Below are positions 34,159-42,028 of a stretch of 42,028 bases of DNA, one piece after another. Both the position numbers and the translations under genes were made by a program. The stretch's first letter is position 1; each line of letters begins with the position of its first letter. Source of the DNA: Bacteroidales bacterium (GTDB taxonomy: Bacteria > Bacteroidota > Bacteroidia > Bacteroidales > UBA932); contig JAGCYC010000002.1 of the NCBI GenBank assembly GCA_017961015.1, forward strand, positions 1 to 42,028. The letters are read 5' to 3'. The notes beneath the pieces are model-generated. The model was not told where the DNA came from, made no database searches, and was given only the letters and a program-made list of their open reading frames with translations.

Positions 34159-34724
34159 TAGACTGTAAGGATTTCCTTTTCCTTGGCGGCGATAACCTCG
34201 TCCACCTGTTTCACCCATTTGTCGGTGACTTTCTGAAGCTCGGCCTCGCCTTCCTTCTCTCCGTCCTCCGACAGGCCCTCATTCTTCTGGGCCTTCTTCA
34301 GCAGGTCTATTCCGTCGCGGCGGGCGTTGCGCACCGAAACCTTGGTGCTCTCGCCCTGAGCCTTGGCCTTCTTGATGAGGTCCTTGCGGCGCTCCTCCGT
34401 GAGGGCGGGCACCATACAGCGTATAATCTCACCGTTGTTGGACGGGGTAAGGCCGATGTTGGCGTCCAGGATGGCCTTTTCGATCTTGCCGATGAGGTTG
34501 CGCTCCCAGGGCTGGATGGCGATGGTGCGGGCATCGGGCGTGGTTACAGATGCAACCTGGGCGACCGGCGTGGCGGTGCCGTAATAGTCTACCATCACGG
34601 GATTAAGAAGGGCGGGAGATGCCTTTCCCACACGGTAGTTCTTCAGGTCCTCCTCCAAAAAGTCTACGGCGGCGCTCATTTTCTGGGCGGCTGCGTCTAC
34701 AATCTCTTTTGCTTTAGGTAACAT
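34158..34724 (-). CDS. frr: Ribosome recycling factor
   Basis: RRF works with EF-G to split post-termination ribosomes. The 188-residue product is normal in length. The family signature is present: YRVGKASPALLNPVMVDYYGTATPV, AIQPWERNLIGKIEKAI (both shown only as motifs of domain boundaries) and LTEERRKDLIKKAKAQGE. The start MLPKAKEIVDAAAQKM is typical. It is the first gene of the frr-aroF-lpxK-dusB operon and shares one base with the next start codon. A -7 box lies 28 bases upstream, in a divergent promoter region. Confidence 0.96.
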   Translation of the reverse strand: MLPKAKEIVDAAAQKMSAAVDFLEEDLKNYRVGKASPALLNPVMVDYYGTATPVAQVASVTTPDARTIAIQPWERNLIGKIEKAILDANIGLTPSNNGEIIRCMVPALTEERRKDLIKKAKAQGESTKVSVRNARRDGIDLLKKAQKNEGLSEDGEKEGEAELQKVTDKWVKQVDEVIAAKEKEILTV

Positions 34725-34751
34725 AGGTTAAAAACAATCTCTTGTATCCCG

Positions 34752-34759
34752 CAAATATA
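34752..34759 (-). promoter_or_regulatory. -7 box of the frr operon
   Basis: A perfect TATATTTG on the minus strand lies 27 bases before the frr start codon. The -33 region overlaps the divergent promoter of the polyferredoxin gene and lacks a clear TTTG. Confidence 0.65.
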
Positions 34760-34768
34760 ACAAAAACC

Positions 34769-34800
34769 TTGGAAAAATGGAAAAGTCTTTCTTATCTTTG
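34769..34800 (+). promoter_or_regulatory. Promoter of the polyferredoxin-aldo/keto reductase operon
   Basis: TTG (34769-34771), 21-base spacer, perfect TATCTTTG (34793-34800). The start codon follows 16 bases later, so the leader is very short. The element is interleaved with the frr promoter on the opposite strand. Confidence 0.8.
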
Positions 34801-34816
34801 TACAAATCAATCGAAT

Positions 34817-36322
34817 ATGCTAAAACTGCTCCGGCGTATTGTCGCACTTGTTTTCTTCCTGTGCATTACCTTCCTGCTCCTGGACGTAAGCGGCGTCGCT
34901 CACCGCTTCCTGGGCTGGATGGCCCGCATCCAGCTGCTGCCCGCAGTGATGGCCCTGAACTTCGGGGTAATCGCCTTCCTGGTGGTGCTCACCCTCGTTT
35001 TCGGGCGCGTGTACTGCTCGGTAATATGCCCTCTGGGGGTATTCCAGGACGGGATTTCCCGTCTGGGCAACATCGGCAGGAAACAGCCATACCGCTACCG
35101 GAAGGAGCTCAAGTGGCTGCGCTACGGTATCTGGGTGCTCTTTGTGATTGCCCTGGTGGCCGGGCTGCAGTGCCTGGTGGCCTTCCTGGCCCCCTACAGC
35201 GCCTACGGCCGTATGGTGGAAAGCCTGCTCCAGCCCGTCTGGCTCTGGGGGAACAACCTCCTGGCCAGCATCTCCCAAAGGGCCGGATCCTATGCCTTCT
35301 ACAGCCGCGAGGTATGGCTCCGCAGCCTTCCTACCCTCATCGTTGCAGCGGTCACCCTTGTGGTTCTCGTGGTCCTGGCCTGGCGCGGCGGCAGGACTTA
35401 CTGCAACGCCGTGTGCCCCGTGGGCACCACCCTCAGCTTTTTCTCACGCTTCGCCCTTCTCAGGCCGGTCATCGACGCCTCCAAATGCCGGAACTGCCGC
35501 AAGTGCGAGCACGGCTGCAAGGCCCAGTGCATAGACATAGACAGCCACAGCATAGACTACAGCCGCTGCGTGGACTGCTTCAACTGCATCGGCGAATGCA
35601 AGTTCGACGCCCTGAGCTACCGTCCTGTCTGGGGCCGGAAGAAGGCTTCCCCCAAGGCATCCGAGGGCTACAAGGAAGGCGAGGCTCCCCAGGCCGATGA
35701 TTCCCTGAGGGCCTCCCGGAGGGCTTTCCTCGGTGCGACGGCCCTGTTCGCGGGGACATCGGCCCTGAAGGCGCAGAGCGCCAAGAAGGTGGACGGCGGC
35801 TTCGCCCAGCTGCTCCCCAAGCAGGCTCCTTCCCGCGAAGTGCCCCTGACGCCGCCGGGATCGGCCTCGGTAAAGGATTTCTACCGTCGCTGCACCGCCT
35901 GCCAGCTTTGCGTGGCCCAGTGCCCCAACAACGTGCTTCGGCCCTCCTCGGACCCGGAGCATTTTATGCAGCCCTGTATGAGCTACGAAAGGGGTTTCTG
36001 CCGTCCGGAGTGCACCCGCTGCTCCCAGCTGTGCCCGAGCGGGGCCATAAAGCCCATCGGCAAGGAAGAAAAGACCCAGTACAGGATAGGTGTCGCGCAG
36101 ATTGACAGGGATCTTTGCCTGCAGTCACGCGGAGAAGGCCCCTGCGGAAAATGCGTGCAGGCCTGCCCCAGCGGCGCCGTATCCTTCGTGAACAAGGACG
36201 GAGTGAGGATACCCGTCGTGGCCGAGGAGGTATGCATCGGCTGCGGCGCCTGCGAATACCTCTGTCCCGTGCGCCCCATAAGCGCCATTACCGTAAACGG
36301 CCGAAACACCCACCTGCTATGA
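34817..36322 (+). CDS. NapH-like membrane polyferredoxin with internal Tat-like motif
   Basis: This is a 501-residue electron-transfer protein. Four hydrophobic segments (about 8-25, 42-62, 103-125 and 172-190) alternate with the NapH-type CxxxCP motifs at 67-72 and 196-201. Soluble Fe-S motifs follow: C224/C227/C230/C234, C251/C254/C257/C261, and after a linker C359/C362/C365/C369, C395-C406, C434-C450 and C473/C476/C479/C483. At about 300-320 there is a Tat-like SRRAFLG plus hydrophobic stretch, as if a NapH-like and an exported NapG-like ferredoxin were fused. The start is the ATG before MLKLLRR; an upstream open extension lies over the promoter. It overlaps the next gene by four bases (ATGA). 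It likely passes electrons from quinol or NADH systems to the exported partner reductase; substrate unknown. Confidence 0.82.
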   Translation: MLKLLRRIVALVFFLCITFLLLDVSGVAHRFLGWMARIQLLPAVMALNFGVIAFLVVLTLVFGRVYCSVICPLGVFQDGISRLGNIGRKQPYRYRKELKWLRYGIWVLFVIALVAGLQCLVAFLAPYSAYGRMVESLLQPVWLWGNNLLASISQRAGSYAFYSREVWLRSLPTLIVAAVTLVVLVVLAWRGGRTYCNAVCPVGTTLSFFSRFALLRPVIDASKCRNCRKCEHGCKAQCIDIDSHSIDYSRCVDCFNCIGECKFDALSYRPVWGRKKASPKASEGYKEGEAPQADDSLRASRRAFLGATALFAGTSALKAQSAKKVDGGFAQLLPKQAPSREVPLTPPGSASVKDFYRRCTACQLCVAQCPNNVLRPSSDPEHFMQPCMSYERGFCRPECTRCSQLCPSGAIKPIGKEEKTQYRIGVAQIDRDLCLQSRGEGPCGKCVQACPSGAVSFVNKDGVRIPVVAEEVCIGCGACEYLCPVRPISAITVNGRNTHLL

Positions 36323-37665
36323 TGAACCGCAGAGAATTCCTGAGCCTTGGCGGCGCCGCCGCCCTCGCCGCAGCCTGCGGCCCGCTCGCCACAAAGAAAG
36401 ACAAAGCCGCTTCCGATCCCGGAAGTATGGAATACCGCATCAATCCCGTGAACGGCGACAAGATATCCCTGATCGGCTTCGGCTGCATGCGCTGGCCGAT
36501 GGTCAAAGGTCCCGACGGAAAAGACGTCATAGACCAGGAGGCCGTGAACGAGATGGTGGACTATGCCCTTGCCAACGGCATAAACTACTTCGACACCTCC
36601 CCGGTGTACCTGCAGGGGCAGTCGGAAGCCGCGGCCGGCGCCGCCCTTTCGCGCCATCCCCGCGAGAGCTATTACCTTGCCACCAAACTGTCCAATTTCT
36701 CGGACCACAGCGCCCAGGCTTCCATCGAGATGTACCGTGAGTCCTTCCGGCAGCTGCGCACCGACTACTTTGACTACTACCTGCTGCACTCGATAGGCCG
36801 GGGCGGTTCCCGCGCCTTTATGAGCCGCTATGCCGAAAACGGCCTCCTGGACTTCCTCCGAAAGGAAAAGGCCGCCGGACGCATTCGCAACCTGGGCTTC
36901 TCCTTCCACGGAGCCCGCAGCGAGTTCGACTACTTTATGGAACTCTTCGACCGGGGCGAGCTTCTCTGGGACTTCTGCCAGATAGAGATGAACTATGTGG
37001 ACTGGAAGCACGCCGACGGTGTGCGCAACGTCAATGCCGACTACCTGTATGAACAGCTGGACAGACGCGGCATCCCCATCGTCATTATGGAGCCCCTGCT
37101 GGGAGGCCGCCTGGCCAGGGTCCCCGCCGGCATCCTGAGGCAGATGAAAGAGAGGGAACCCGACTCCAGCGCCGCCGCCTGGGCTTTCCGCTTTTGCGGC
37201 AGCTATCCCCGCGTGCTCTGCATCCTCTCGGGTATGACCGATATGGATCCCCTGGTGGAGAACGTGAACACCTTCTCCCATTTCAGGCCCCTGGATCAGT
37301 CCCAGCGCGATTTCCTGGAAGATATGGCGGTGGAGATGATGGAGAAGTATCCCCTCGTGAACTGCACCGACTGCAAATACTGTATGCCCTGCCCCTGGGG
37401 CATAGACATCCCGGGAGTGTTCCAGCACTACAACCGCTGCATCACCGAGGGCAGCTATGCCAGTTCGGCCTCGCAGAAGGACTACCACCGCCTCAAGCGC
37501 GCCTACCTTGTGAGCTATGACCGTGCCGTTGAACGCATCCGCCAGGCCGACCACTGCATCTCCTGCGGCGAATGCCTGTCACACTGCCCCCAGAGCATAG
37601 CTATCCCAGCGCAGCTCCGACGGATTGCGAAATACGTGGAAAGCCTGAAACAGGATACTCTCTAG
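36319..37665 (+). CDS. Tat-exported aldo/keto reductase lipoprotein with C-terminal ferredoxin domain
   Basis: The 448-residue product starts MMNRREFLSLGGAAALAAAC, with the Tat signature RREFL and a lipobox at Cys20. An aldo/keto reductase barrel (about 35-330) carries the expected tetrad regions: YFDTSPVY (Asp, Tyr), LATKLSN (Lys) and YLLHSIGR (His). The last 110 residues carry CTDCKYCMPCPWGIDIP and CISCGECLSHCPQ, i.e. two [4Fe-4S] sites as in the Fe-S aldo/keto reductase group. The start overlaps the upstream stop as ATGA, so the two genes are coupled. Its 3' end overlaps the convergent protease gene by four bases. Substrate unknown. Confidence 0.86.
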   Translation: MMNRREFLSLGGAAALAAACGPLATKKDKAASDPGSMEYRINPVNGDKISLIGFGCMRWPMVKGPDGKDVIDQEAVNEMVDYALANGINYFDTSPVYLQGQSEAAAGAALSRHPRESYYLATKLSNFSDHSAQASIEMYRESFRQLRTDYFDYYLLHSIGRGGSRAFMSRYAENGLLDFLRKEKAAGRIRNLGFSFHGARSEFDYFMELFDRGELLWDFCQIEMNYVDWKHADGVRNVNADYLYEQLDRRGIPIVIMEPLLGGRLARVPAGILRQMKEREPDSSAAAWAFRFCGSYPRVLCILSGMTDMDPLVENVNTFSHFRPLDQSQRDFLEDMAVEMMEKYPLVNCTDCKYCMPCPWGIDIPGVFQHYNRCITEGSYASSASQKDYHRLKRAYLVSYDRAVERIRQADHCISCGECLSHCPQSIAIPAQLRRIAKYVESLKQDTL

Positions 37666-40373
37666 AACTTGACTATCTGCTCCTTCCAGCTCTGGCCATT
37701 GCATTTTACCACAACGGAGTAAACTGAAGGAGGCAGATTCTCGATATTCACATACACCGGATCGAAGACGGAGCCCTGCGCGCTTATCTGCATCAAGCGG
37801 CTTCCGTTTCCGTTATGCACGCTCACTTCCACAGTGCCCGACACATTGGCTCCGGTCCTTACATAGAAACCCTTCTGAACCAGCACGGGATATACCTGCA
37901 CATCGTTCAGGGTCTCGCTTGTACGCACCACTATTTCGTAGAGCATATTGGCCGATGCCCCCGCAGGATCCCTGGCCGATATCAGGAGAGTCGCATAACC
38001 CTCCCTCACGCCTACGACCTGCATCTTGCCTTCGGGCAGAACTGTGATGGAAACCGCATCACCGCTGATGTCGGTGGAATAGGAGAGGAAGTCCTCGTCG
38101 CTGTCGGAGAACAGTTCCCCGAGGACTATGACAGCCACCTGGCCGGGATTTGCAATGAGCAGCTCCTTCTTTTCGGCCACGGGCACGGGAGCGTGGTTCG
38201 GGAGGATGGTATAGCTGAGGCTGGCCTCGGCGCTGAGACCTCTGCGGTCGGTGGCCTTGAATACTGCCGTATATTTTCCGGCCGATGCCCTCCCGGCATT
38301 CAAGGTGGCCACGCCGCTGGCGGGATCGAAGCTGAGGGCGTTGGACCCGGGAGTGCAGCTCAGGGTGAGCACGTCGCCCTCATCCGGATCGCTGGCGCTC
38401 ATCTTTACGCTGGCCGAACCTCTGGCTTTGAGTACGAGCGTAGTGGCATCCAGAGTCACGGTAGGTGCCACGGAGGCCTGTATCGTATATTCCAGGTTGG
38501 CCTGCGCGCTCAGTCCGCCCTTGTCGGTGACTTTGAAAACGGCGGTGTATTTGCCGGGGGCAGCCTTCGATGCATCGATAGTTGCCAAGCGCGTCGAAGA
38601 GTTGAAAGTAAGGGCGGCCGATCCGGGAGTGCAGCTGTATGTGAGCACGTCGCCGGGATTGGGATCGCCTCCGCTTACCGAGACGGTTGTCGTCTCGTAT
38701 GTCTTAAGATTCAGGCTGCTCGCGCCCAGGACGATTGAAGGAGCCTCGTTCTGAGGATCGGGATCATCAGGGTCGGGGTCGTCAGGGTCGGGGTCGTCGG
38801 TGCCGCCGCCTCCGCCTTCACCGCCTTCGCCGCCGGGAGTCTCACCCTGCGCCAGGGCATACTGGAAGGCAGCCAGGGCGTCCAGCTTTTTGCCGACAGC
38901 AGAGCTGCCGCCGATAGTGCTGCCAAGGCCGCCCATAATGTAGGACCTGCACTTATCGGCCGTAAAACCGGACTTGCCGAAATAGGAAACCAGAAGGGCT
39001 GCAACGCCGCTGGCGTGGGGGCAGGCCATCGAGGTTCCGGCCCACTCTACGCCGGCATAGCCGGACGATGCATACTGTGTGGGGAGGGTGCTCCAGATTG
39101 AATTGGCGCTGGAGGTTCCTTCACCGCCGGGTGCGGCGATGTCCACCCAGCTGCCGTAATTGGAGTACGACGCCTTGTTGCCGTTTTCACGGAAGGCTCC
39201 TACTGCAATTACAGGGGTATATGCGCAGATAGGGTCGTAGTTTATGTTTTCGTTGCCTGCGGCGAAGAAAACCAGACCGCCTTTCATTGGCGAATCGGCC
39301 TTCTGATTGCCCTGGGCGTCACAGCCGGCATAGCGGATGAAGTAGTCTATGGCCGCCTTGATGGCACTCGGTATGGACATCTGGCGGTAGTAGTTGAGCT
39401 CGGAGCTGGAGACGCGGCCGTCGTTGTTGGTATCGGCATAATAGCCCCAGCTGTTCTGGGAAATGACGGCTCCGTGGTCGGCGCCCCATTTTATGGCGTT
39501 GGCGGCTTCGTCATCGTCTTCATCTCCGCTGTATTCTTCATCTTCGTCATAATCGCCGAAGATCTGGCAGGACATTATCCTCACGCCGGCGATGCCCTTT
39601 GCTGCGTCACCACCGGCAACGCCGCATACGCCCACGCTGTTATTGTTTACGGCCGCTACGGTTCCGGCCACGTGGGTGCCGTGCCCCAGGTCGTCTTCGT
39701 GGAGCCAGTTCAGATCCCAGTTGTCGTCCCAGAAATTGTAGCCGTGATGGCCCTGGGCGTCGGACCACATATTGTCCTCAAGGTCGGGGTGGGTGTAGCA
39801 CACGGCCTCGTCCACCACCGCCACAATCACTTTTGAGCTGCCCACGGTATAGTTGCTCCATACCTGCTGGACGTTGATATCGGCCCCGGAGGTGCTATTG
39901 TTTATATAGTGCCACTGGCGACTCAGAAGGGGGTCATTGAATATGGCCCTGCGGCGGATGCGGTGGACGGGCTCGGCCTTCTCCACCCATTCCAGGGATT
40001 CCAGTCCGGCCGATGCCCTCGTGAGGGGAAGCGCCCTGCCGAAACGGACTTTGTAGAAACGGTGAAGCCCCATCTCGCGGCTGCGGGCCTCATATTCTCC
40101 GGCATCCGGGAACACGCGGGAAATGCTCACCACGCCAAGCTGCTGCAGCTCGGCATTGACGGATTCACTCCTGGTGAGGCCTTCCTCCCCTGCTTCCAGC
40201 AAGGGGGCGATGTCTTCACTTACCTCTATGGTGAGGGCGCCGGGAATGCAGGCGCTTTCGTTCAGGACGGTATTTTCGGTGGCGGGGTCACCGCCTGCGT
40301 TTTCCTTTACGGTACAGCTCAGCGCTACTAATGCGGCCAGCGCCAGGGCAAAGATTATTCCACAGTTTCTCAT
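37662..40373 (-). CDS. Subtilisin-like S8 protease with type IX sorting domain
   Basis: This is a predicted surface or secreted serine protease of 903 residues. The N-terminus MRNCGIIFALALAALVALSC reads as a lipobox (Cys20). A propeptide-like region spans about 45-140 and the S8 domain about 150-500. The triad is D188 (VVDEAV), H231 (GHGTHVAG) and S448 (GTSMACPHA), with oxyanion Asn374 (AAGNEN). Inserts include an Asp/Glu-rich loop (274-289) and an EF-hand-like loop DTNNDGRVSSSE (314-325). Then come a Gly/Glu and DPDPD linker, two tandem beta-sandwich repeats, a third diverged one, and a C-terminal T9SS-type sorting domain (VQVYPVLVQKGFYVRTG ... LPPSVYSVVVKCNG). The in-frame TTG 9 bases upstream is rejected. 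Confidence 0.85.
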   Translation of the reverse strand: MRNCGIIFALALAALVALSCTVKENAGGDPATENTVLNESACIPGALTIEVSEDIAPLLEAGEEGLTRSESVNAELQQLGVVSISRVFPDAGEYEARSREMGLHRFYKVRFGRALPLTRASAGLESLEWVEKAEPVHRIRRRAIFNDPLLSRQWHYINNSTSGADINVQQVWSNYTVGSSKVIVAVVDEAVCYTHPDLEDNMWSDAQGHHGYNFWDDNWDLNWLHEDDLGHGTHVAGTVAAVNNNSVGVCGVAGGDAAKGIAGVRIMSCQIFGDYDEDEEYSGDEDDDEAANAIKWGADHGAVISQNSWGYYADTNNDGRVSSSELNYYRQMSIPSAIKAAIDYFIRYAGCDAQGNQKADSPMKGGLVFFAAGNENINYDPICAYTPVIAVGAFRENGNKASYSNYGSWVDIAAPGGEGTSSANSIWSTLPTQYASSGYAGVEWAGTSMACPHASGVAALLVSYFGKSGFTADKCRSYIMGGLGSTIGGSSAVGKKLDALAAFQYALAQGETPGGEGGEGGGGGTDDPDPDDPDPDDPDPQNEAPSIVLGASSLNLKTYETTTVSVSGGDPNPGDVLTYSCTPGSAALTFNSSTRLATIDASKAAPGKYTAVFKVTDKGGLSAQANLEYTIQASVAPTVTLDATTLVLKARGSASVKMSASDPDEGDVLTLSCTPGSNALSFDPASGVATLNAGRASAGKYTAVFKATDRRGLSAEASLSYTILPNHAPVPVAEKKELLIANPGQVAVIVLGELFSDSDEDFLSYSTDISGDAVSITVLPEGKMQVVGVREGYATLLISARDPAGASANMLYEIVVRTSETLNDVQVYPVLVQKGFYVRTGANVSGTVEVSVHNGNGSRLMQISAQGSVFDPVYVNIENLPPSVYSVVVKCNGQSWKEQIVKF

Positions 40374-40379
40374 ATCCTG

Positions 40380-40387
40380 CAAATATA
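40380..40387 (-). promoter_or_regulatory. -7 box of the S8 protease gene
   Basis: A perfect TATATTTG on the minus strand ends only six bases before the ATG at 40373. By the usual spacing the transcript would start within a few bases of the start codon, giving a nearly leaderless mRNA. The -33 region is the T-rich tail of the eno terminator. Confidence 0.65.
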
Positions 40388-40400
40388 CGCTTTTCCCGCC

Positions 40401-40438
40401 AAAAAAGAAAACCGGCCGCCCTGTTTGAGGGCAGCCGG
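40401..40438 (-). terminator. Rho-independent terminator of eno
   Basis: On the minus strand CCGGCTGCCCT (40438-40428) pairs with AGGGCGGCCGG (40422-40412), one mismatch, around a five-base loop. TTTTCTTTTTT follows. It lies about 50 bases after the eno stop. Confidence 0.9.
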
Positions 40439-40488
40439 ATAGGAAATCCGTGCGGGCCTGAGGGGCCGCGCAGCCGTCAATTCCGCTC

Positions 40489-41808
<1,320 letters not shown>

Positions 41809-41837
41809 TTAAATAAGGTATTGCTTAAAATTCAGCG

Positions 41838-41869
41838 CAAATTTACTGATTTTCGCTCAATTTAGCAAA
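41838..41869 (-). promoter_or_regulatory. Promoter of eno
   Basis: TTTG (41869-41866), a 20-base spacer and a perfect TAAATTTG (41845-41838) on the minus strand, about 40 bases before the start codon. Confidence 0.88.
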
Positions 41870-41887
41870 CAGGCCGATGCCGATGGA

Positions 41888-41929
41888 ATAAAACAAAGAA
41901 CCCCCGGTCGATTTCTCGATCGGGGGTTC
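41888..41929 (-). terminator. Terminator of the rRNA operon
   Basis: On the minus strand GAACCCCCGATCGA (41929-41916) pairs with TCGACCGGGGGTTC (41911-41898), 13 of 14 positions, around a GAAA loop, followed by TTTGTTTT. It lies just after the 5S rRNA 3' end. Confidence 0.92.
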
Positions 41930-41934
41930 CGAAG

Positions 41935-42028
<94 letters not shown>

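Noticed and set aside
34777-35700. Overlapping plus-strand frame inside the polyferredoxin gene
   Set aside because: Pro/Arg-rich out-of-frame product; the cysteine motifs and membrane segments are all in the other frame.
40374-40382. TTG start for the S8 protease three codons upstream
   Set aside because: It overlaps the -7 box, and the ATG at 40373 begins the signal peptide directly.

Overview
The window comes from a fairly GC-rich member of the Bacteroidales. The evidence is two SusC/SusD pairs, many lipoproteins with Bacteroidota-type signal peptides, promoters of the Bacteroidota sigma type (TTTG, 19-21 bases, TAnnTTTG), a type IX secretion sorting domain, and housekeeping proteins whose lengths fit Bacteroides. 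I cannot name the genus. An uncultured gut or rumen lineage is plausible, but that is inference.

Layout. Bases 1-248 hold an inverted repeat, a REP-like palindrome with short tandem repeats, and the tsf terminator. Bases 249-3135 (minus) carry the translation operon rplM-rpsI-rpsB-tsf, with a structured leader before rpsB. Bases 3235-30879 (minus) are a co-oriented 27.6 kb block of surface glycan genes. Bases 30997-34724 (minus) carry frr, a DAHP synthase-chorismate mutase fusion, lpxK and dusB. Bases 34817-37665 (plus) carry a two-gene redox operon: a polyferredoxin membrane protein and a Tat-exported Fe-S aldo/keto reductase. Bases 37662-40373 (minus) encode a subtilisin-like protease with a type IX sorting domain. 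After that come eno and the 3' part of a 5S rRNA with its terminator, both on the minus strand.

The glycan block. In transcription order it holds SusC1, SusD1, an intact GH18, a DUF1735-LamG protein and a DUF1573 protein. Next come three Ig-like (Big_2)/LamG lipoproteins, one of them with three LamG modules, then a CotH-like kinase lipoprotein and another Big_2/LamG lipoprotein. The block ends with SusC2, SusD2, a GH18-like protein that has lost its catalytic acids, a DUF1735-LamG protein, a DUF1735-GH18 endo-beta-N-acetylglucosaminidase of the EndoF/H type, and a last Big_2/LamG lipoprotein. This amounts to two parallel N-glycan-type utilisation loci joined by a cassette of LamG lipoproteins around a CotH kinase. 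The likely role is to bind glycoproteins at the surface, cut N-glycans at the chitobiose core and import the product through SusCD. No regulator for these loci is present in the window.

The most distinctive points are the CotH kinase between two near-identical LamG lipoproteins, the inactive/active GH18 pairing, the hairpins and overlapping promoters between the LamG genes, the possible S2 autoregulatory leader, and a nearly leaderless protease gene whose product has both a lipobox and a type IX sorting domain.
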